Assembly: GCA_947626485.1 (NCBI GenBank)
Contig: CANQSG010000026.1
Coordinates: 1-16,312 of the forward strand
DNA from: an uncultured Clostridia bacterium
GTDB lineage: Bacteria; Bacillota; Clostridia; Oscillospirales; Acutalibacteraceae
Direction of reading: 5' to 3'
DNA length: 16,312 nucleotides
Within the stretch, counting starts at the first letter, position 1. Every line of letters begins with the position of its first letter. The position numbers were made by a program, and so were the translations under genes. Of the stretch, positions 15,614-16,312 are shown piece by piece. The notes beneath the pieces were generated by a model, which saw only the letters and a program-made list of their open reading frames with translations, did not search any database and was not told where the DNA came from.

Positions 15614-16312
15614 ATGAGAAGCGAGACGAAGCGGCTTTTGGAGGACGTGCGGGACGGGCGGGTGTCGGTCGGGGACGCGATGGTTCGGCTCCAGGCGGCG
15701 CCCATCGCCGACCTCGGTTTCGCGCAGGTCGACCTGCACCGGCAGGTGCGGCAGGGCGCGCCCGAGGTCATTTACGGCGCGTCGAAAACGCCCGCGCAGA
15801 TCGAGGGCATTCTCGACGCCCTGCAAAAAAACGGCCAGAATCGCGTGCTCATCACCCGCCTGTCGCCCGAGGCGGCGGCGGAATTGCAGCAGAAACGGGC
15901 GCTGACTTACGACCCTGACGCGCGCATCGCCACGCTCGGCGCCCCGCCGACGCCCGACGGAAACGGCAGCGTGCTTGTCTTGACGGGCGGCACGAGCGAC
16001 ATTCCCGTCGCGCAGGAGGCGGCGCTGACGGCCGAGATGCTCGGCAACGAGGTCGCCATCGCCCAGGGCAAGGACGGCAGCCTCGAGAACGGCCCCGAAG
16101 CGGTGCTGGAGGCCCTCGGCGAATCCGTCGATCTCGGGCGCACACACCTCGTCGACACATCAGGCCTGTCCTATGACAACCGGATCGCCCCACACGATCT
16201 CACGACCGTCCTGCAGGCCTCGGTCGTCGCCGATGACTCTTTGGCCGGACTCGTCAGCTACTTCCCCGTCGGGGGACTGACCGGCACCCTGCATGACCGC
16301 TTCCTCGATGAG
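15614..16312 (+). CDS. larB: LarB N-terminal part running in frame into a foreign DacB-like fragment (chimeric, partial)
   Basis: Residues 1 to about 145 are LarB, pyridinium-3,5-biscarboxylic acid mononucleotide synthase, which carboxylates nicotinate adenine dinucleotide in nickel-pincer cofactor synthesis for lactate racemase. The family pattern is clear: LLEDVRDGRVSVGDAMVRL, DLGFAQVDLHRQVRQGAPEV, KTPAQI, ITRLSPEAAAEL, and the AIR-carboxylase-like nucleotide site LTGGTSDIPVAQEAALTAEM. LarB is normally ~250 residues, so the real gene should continue with an ERIYDVGVAG-like segment. Here the frame instead becomes a peptidase S13-like sequence from about residue 140-147. ATG 15614 is preceded by AAAAGGAG at an 11-bp spacing. 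The LarB call is firm; the continuation is probably artefactual. Confidence 0.88.
   Translation, partial: MRSETKRLLEDVRDGRVSVGDAMVRLQAAPIADLGFAQVDLHRQVRQGAPEVIYGASKTPAQIEGILDALQKNGQNRVLITRLSPEAAAELQQKRALTYDPDARIATLGAPPTPDGNGSVLVLTGGTSDIPVAQEAALTAEMLGNEVAIAQGKDGSLENGPEAVLEALGESVDLGRTHLVDTSGLSYDNRIAPHDLTTVLQASVVADDSLAGLVSYFPVGGLTGTLHDRFLDE
16031..16312 (+). other. dacB: DacB-like (peptidase S13, D-Ala-D-Ala carboxypeptidase) fragment, probably not from this genome
   Basis: The translated segment contains NEVAIAQGKDGSLENGPEAV then HLVDTSGLSYDNRIAP and SYFPVGGLTGTLHDRF. These match the C-terminal half of S13/PBP4 carboxypeptidases (DxSGLSxxNR and LPVAGxxGTLxDRF patterns), in an actinobacterial, Bifidobacterium-like style. 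The catalytic SxxK and SxN motifs would lie upstream and are absent. Codon choice also changes (more TCA, CCA, GAT, ACA). The boundary lies in the stretch encoding AEMLGNEV, which both families can share. Confidence 0.72.

Overview
The window looks like a GC-rich member of the Clostridia (Oscillospirales/Ruminococcaceae-like), probably from a gut metagenome. The evidence is a tryptophan T-box leader, Bacillota-type promoters and Shine-Dalgarno sites, a TrpB2-type enzyme, an F-type ATP synthase operon, TrkA/TrkH and LarB. This is inference from gene content; no database search was possible.

Layout. Positions 1-551 (minus) hold the start of a TrpB2-type tryptophan synthase beta gene. It is preceded by its own promoter and a T-box leader with a TGG (Trp) specifier. 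Positions 982-7217 (minus) are the ATP synthase operon atpB-atpE-atpF-atpA-atpG-atpD-atpC, with a promoter, a two-hairpin leader and a terminator. It has no separate delta gene (atpH). Instead, the first ~80 residues of the alpha subunit look like the C-terminal part of delta. The c subunit carries an extra N-terminal hydrophobic leader. Diverging from this operon are trkA and trkH (plus), a potassium uptake pair separated by an intrinsic terminator. trkH converges on a flippase gene with only 3 bp between the stop codons.

Positions ~12000-15540 are visibly AT-richer and form a surface-glycan module on the minus strand: a large polytopic membrane protein (GT-C-like, unassigned), a UbiA-family polyprenyl-phosphate phosphoribosyltransferase (DPPR synthase-like), then the GC-rich oligosaccharide flippase. 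Upstream of the first gene is a perfect 13-bp inverted repeat pair (14701-14713 and 14799-14811). It encloses a good sigma-A-type promoter (TTGCAA-17-TAAAAT) pointing into the module. A serine recombinase gene sits 12 bp outside the repeat. I read this as an invertible promoter (inverton) that phase-varies the glycan module, presently in the ON orientation. If flipped, the same promoter would fire antisense into the recombinase gene. This is the most interesting system in the window.

At the right end a consensus promoter drives larB (nickel-pincer cofactor synthesis). Around 16031-16053 the reading frame passes, without a break, into a sequence resembling the C-terminal part of an actinobacterial D-Ala-D-Ala carboxypeptidase (peptidase S13). 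This is most simply an assembly chimera through a short shared sequence, so the last ~260 bp should not be trusted as belonging to this genome.
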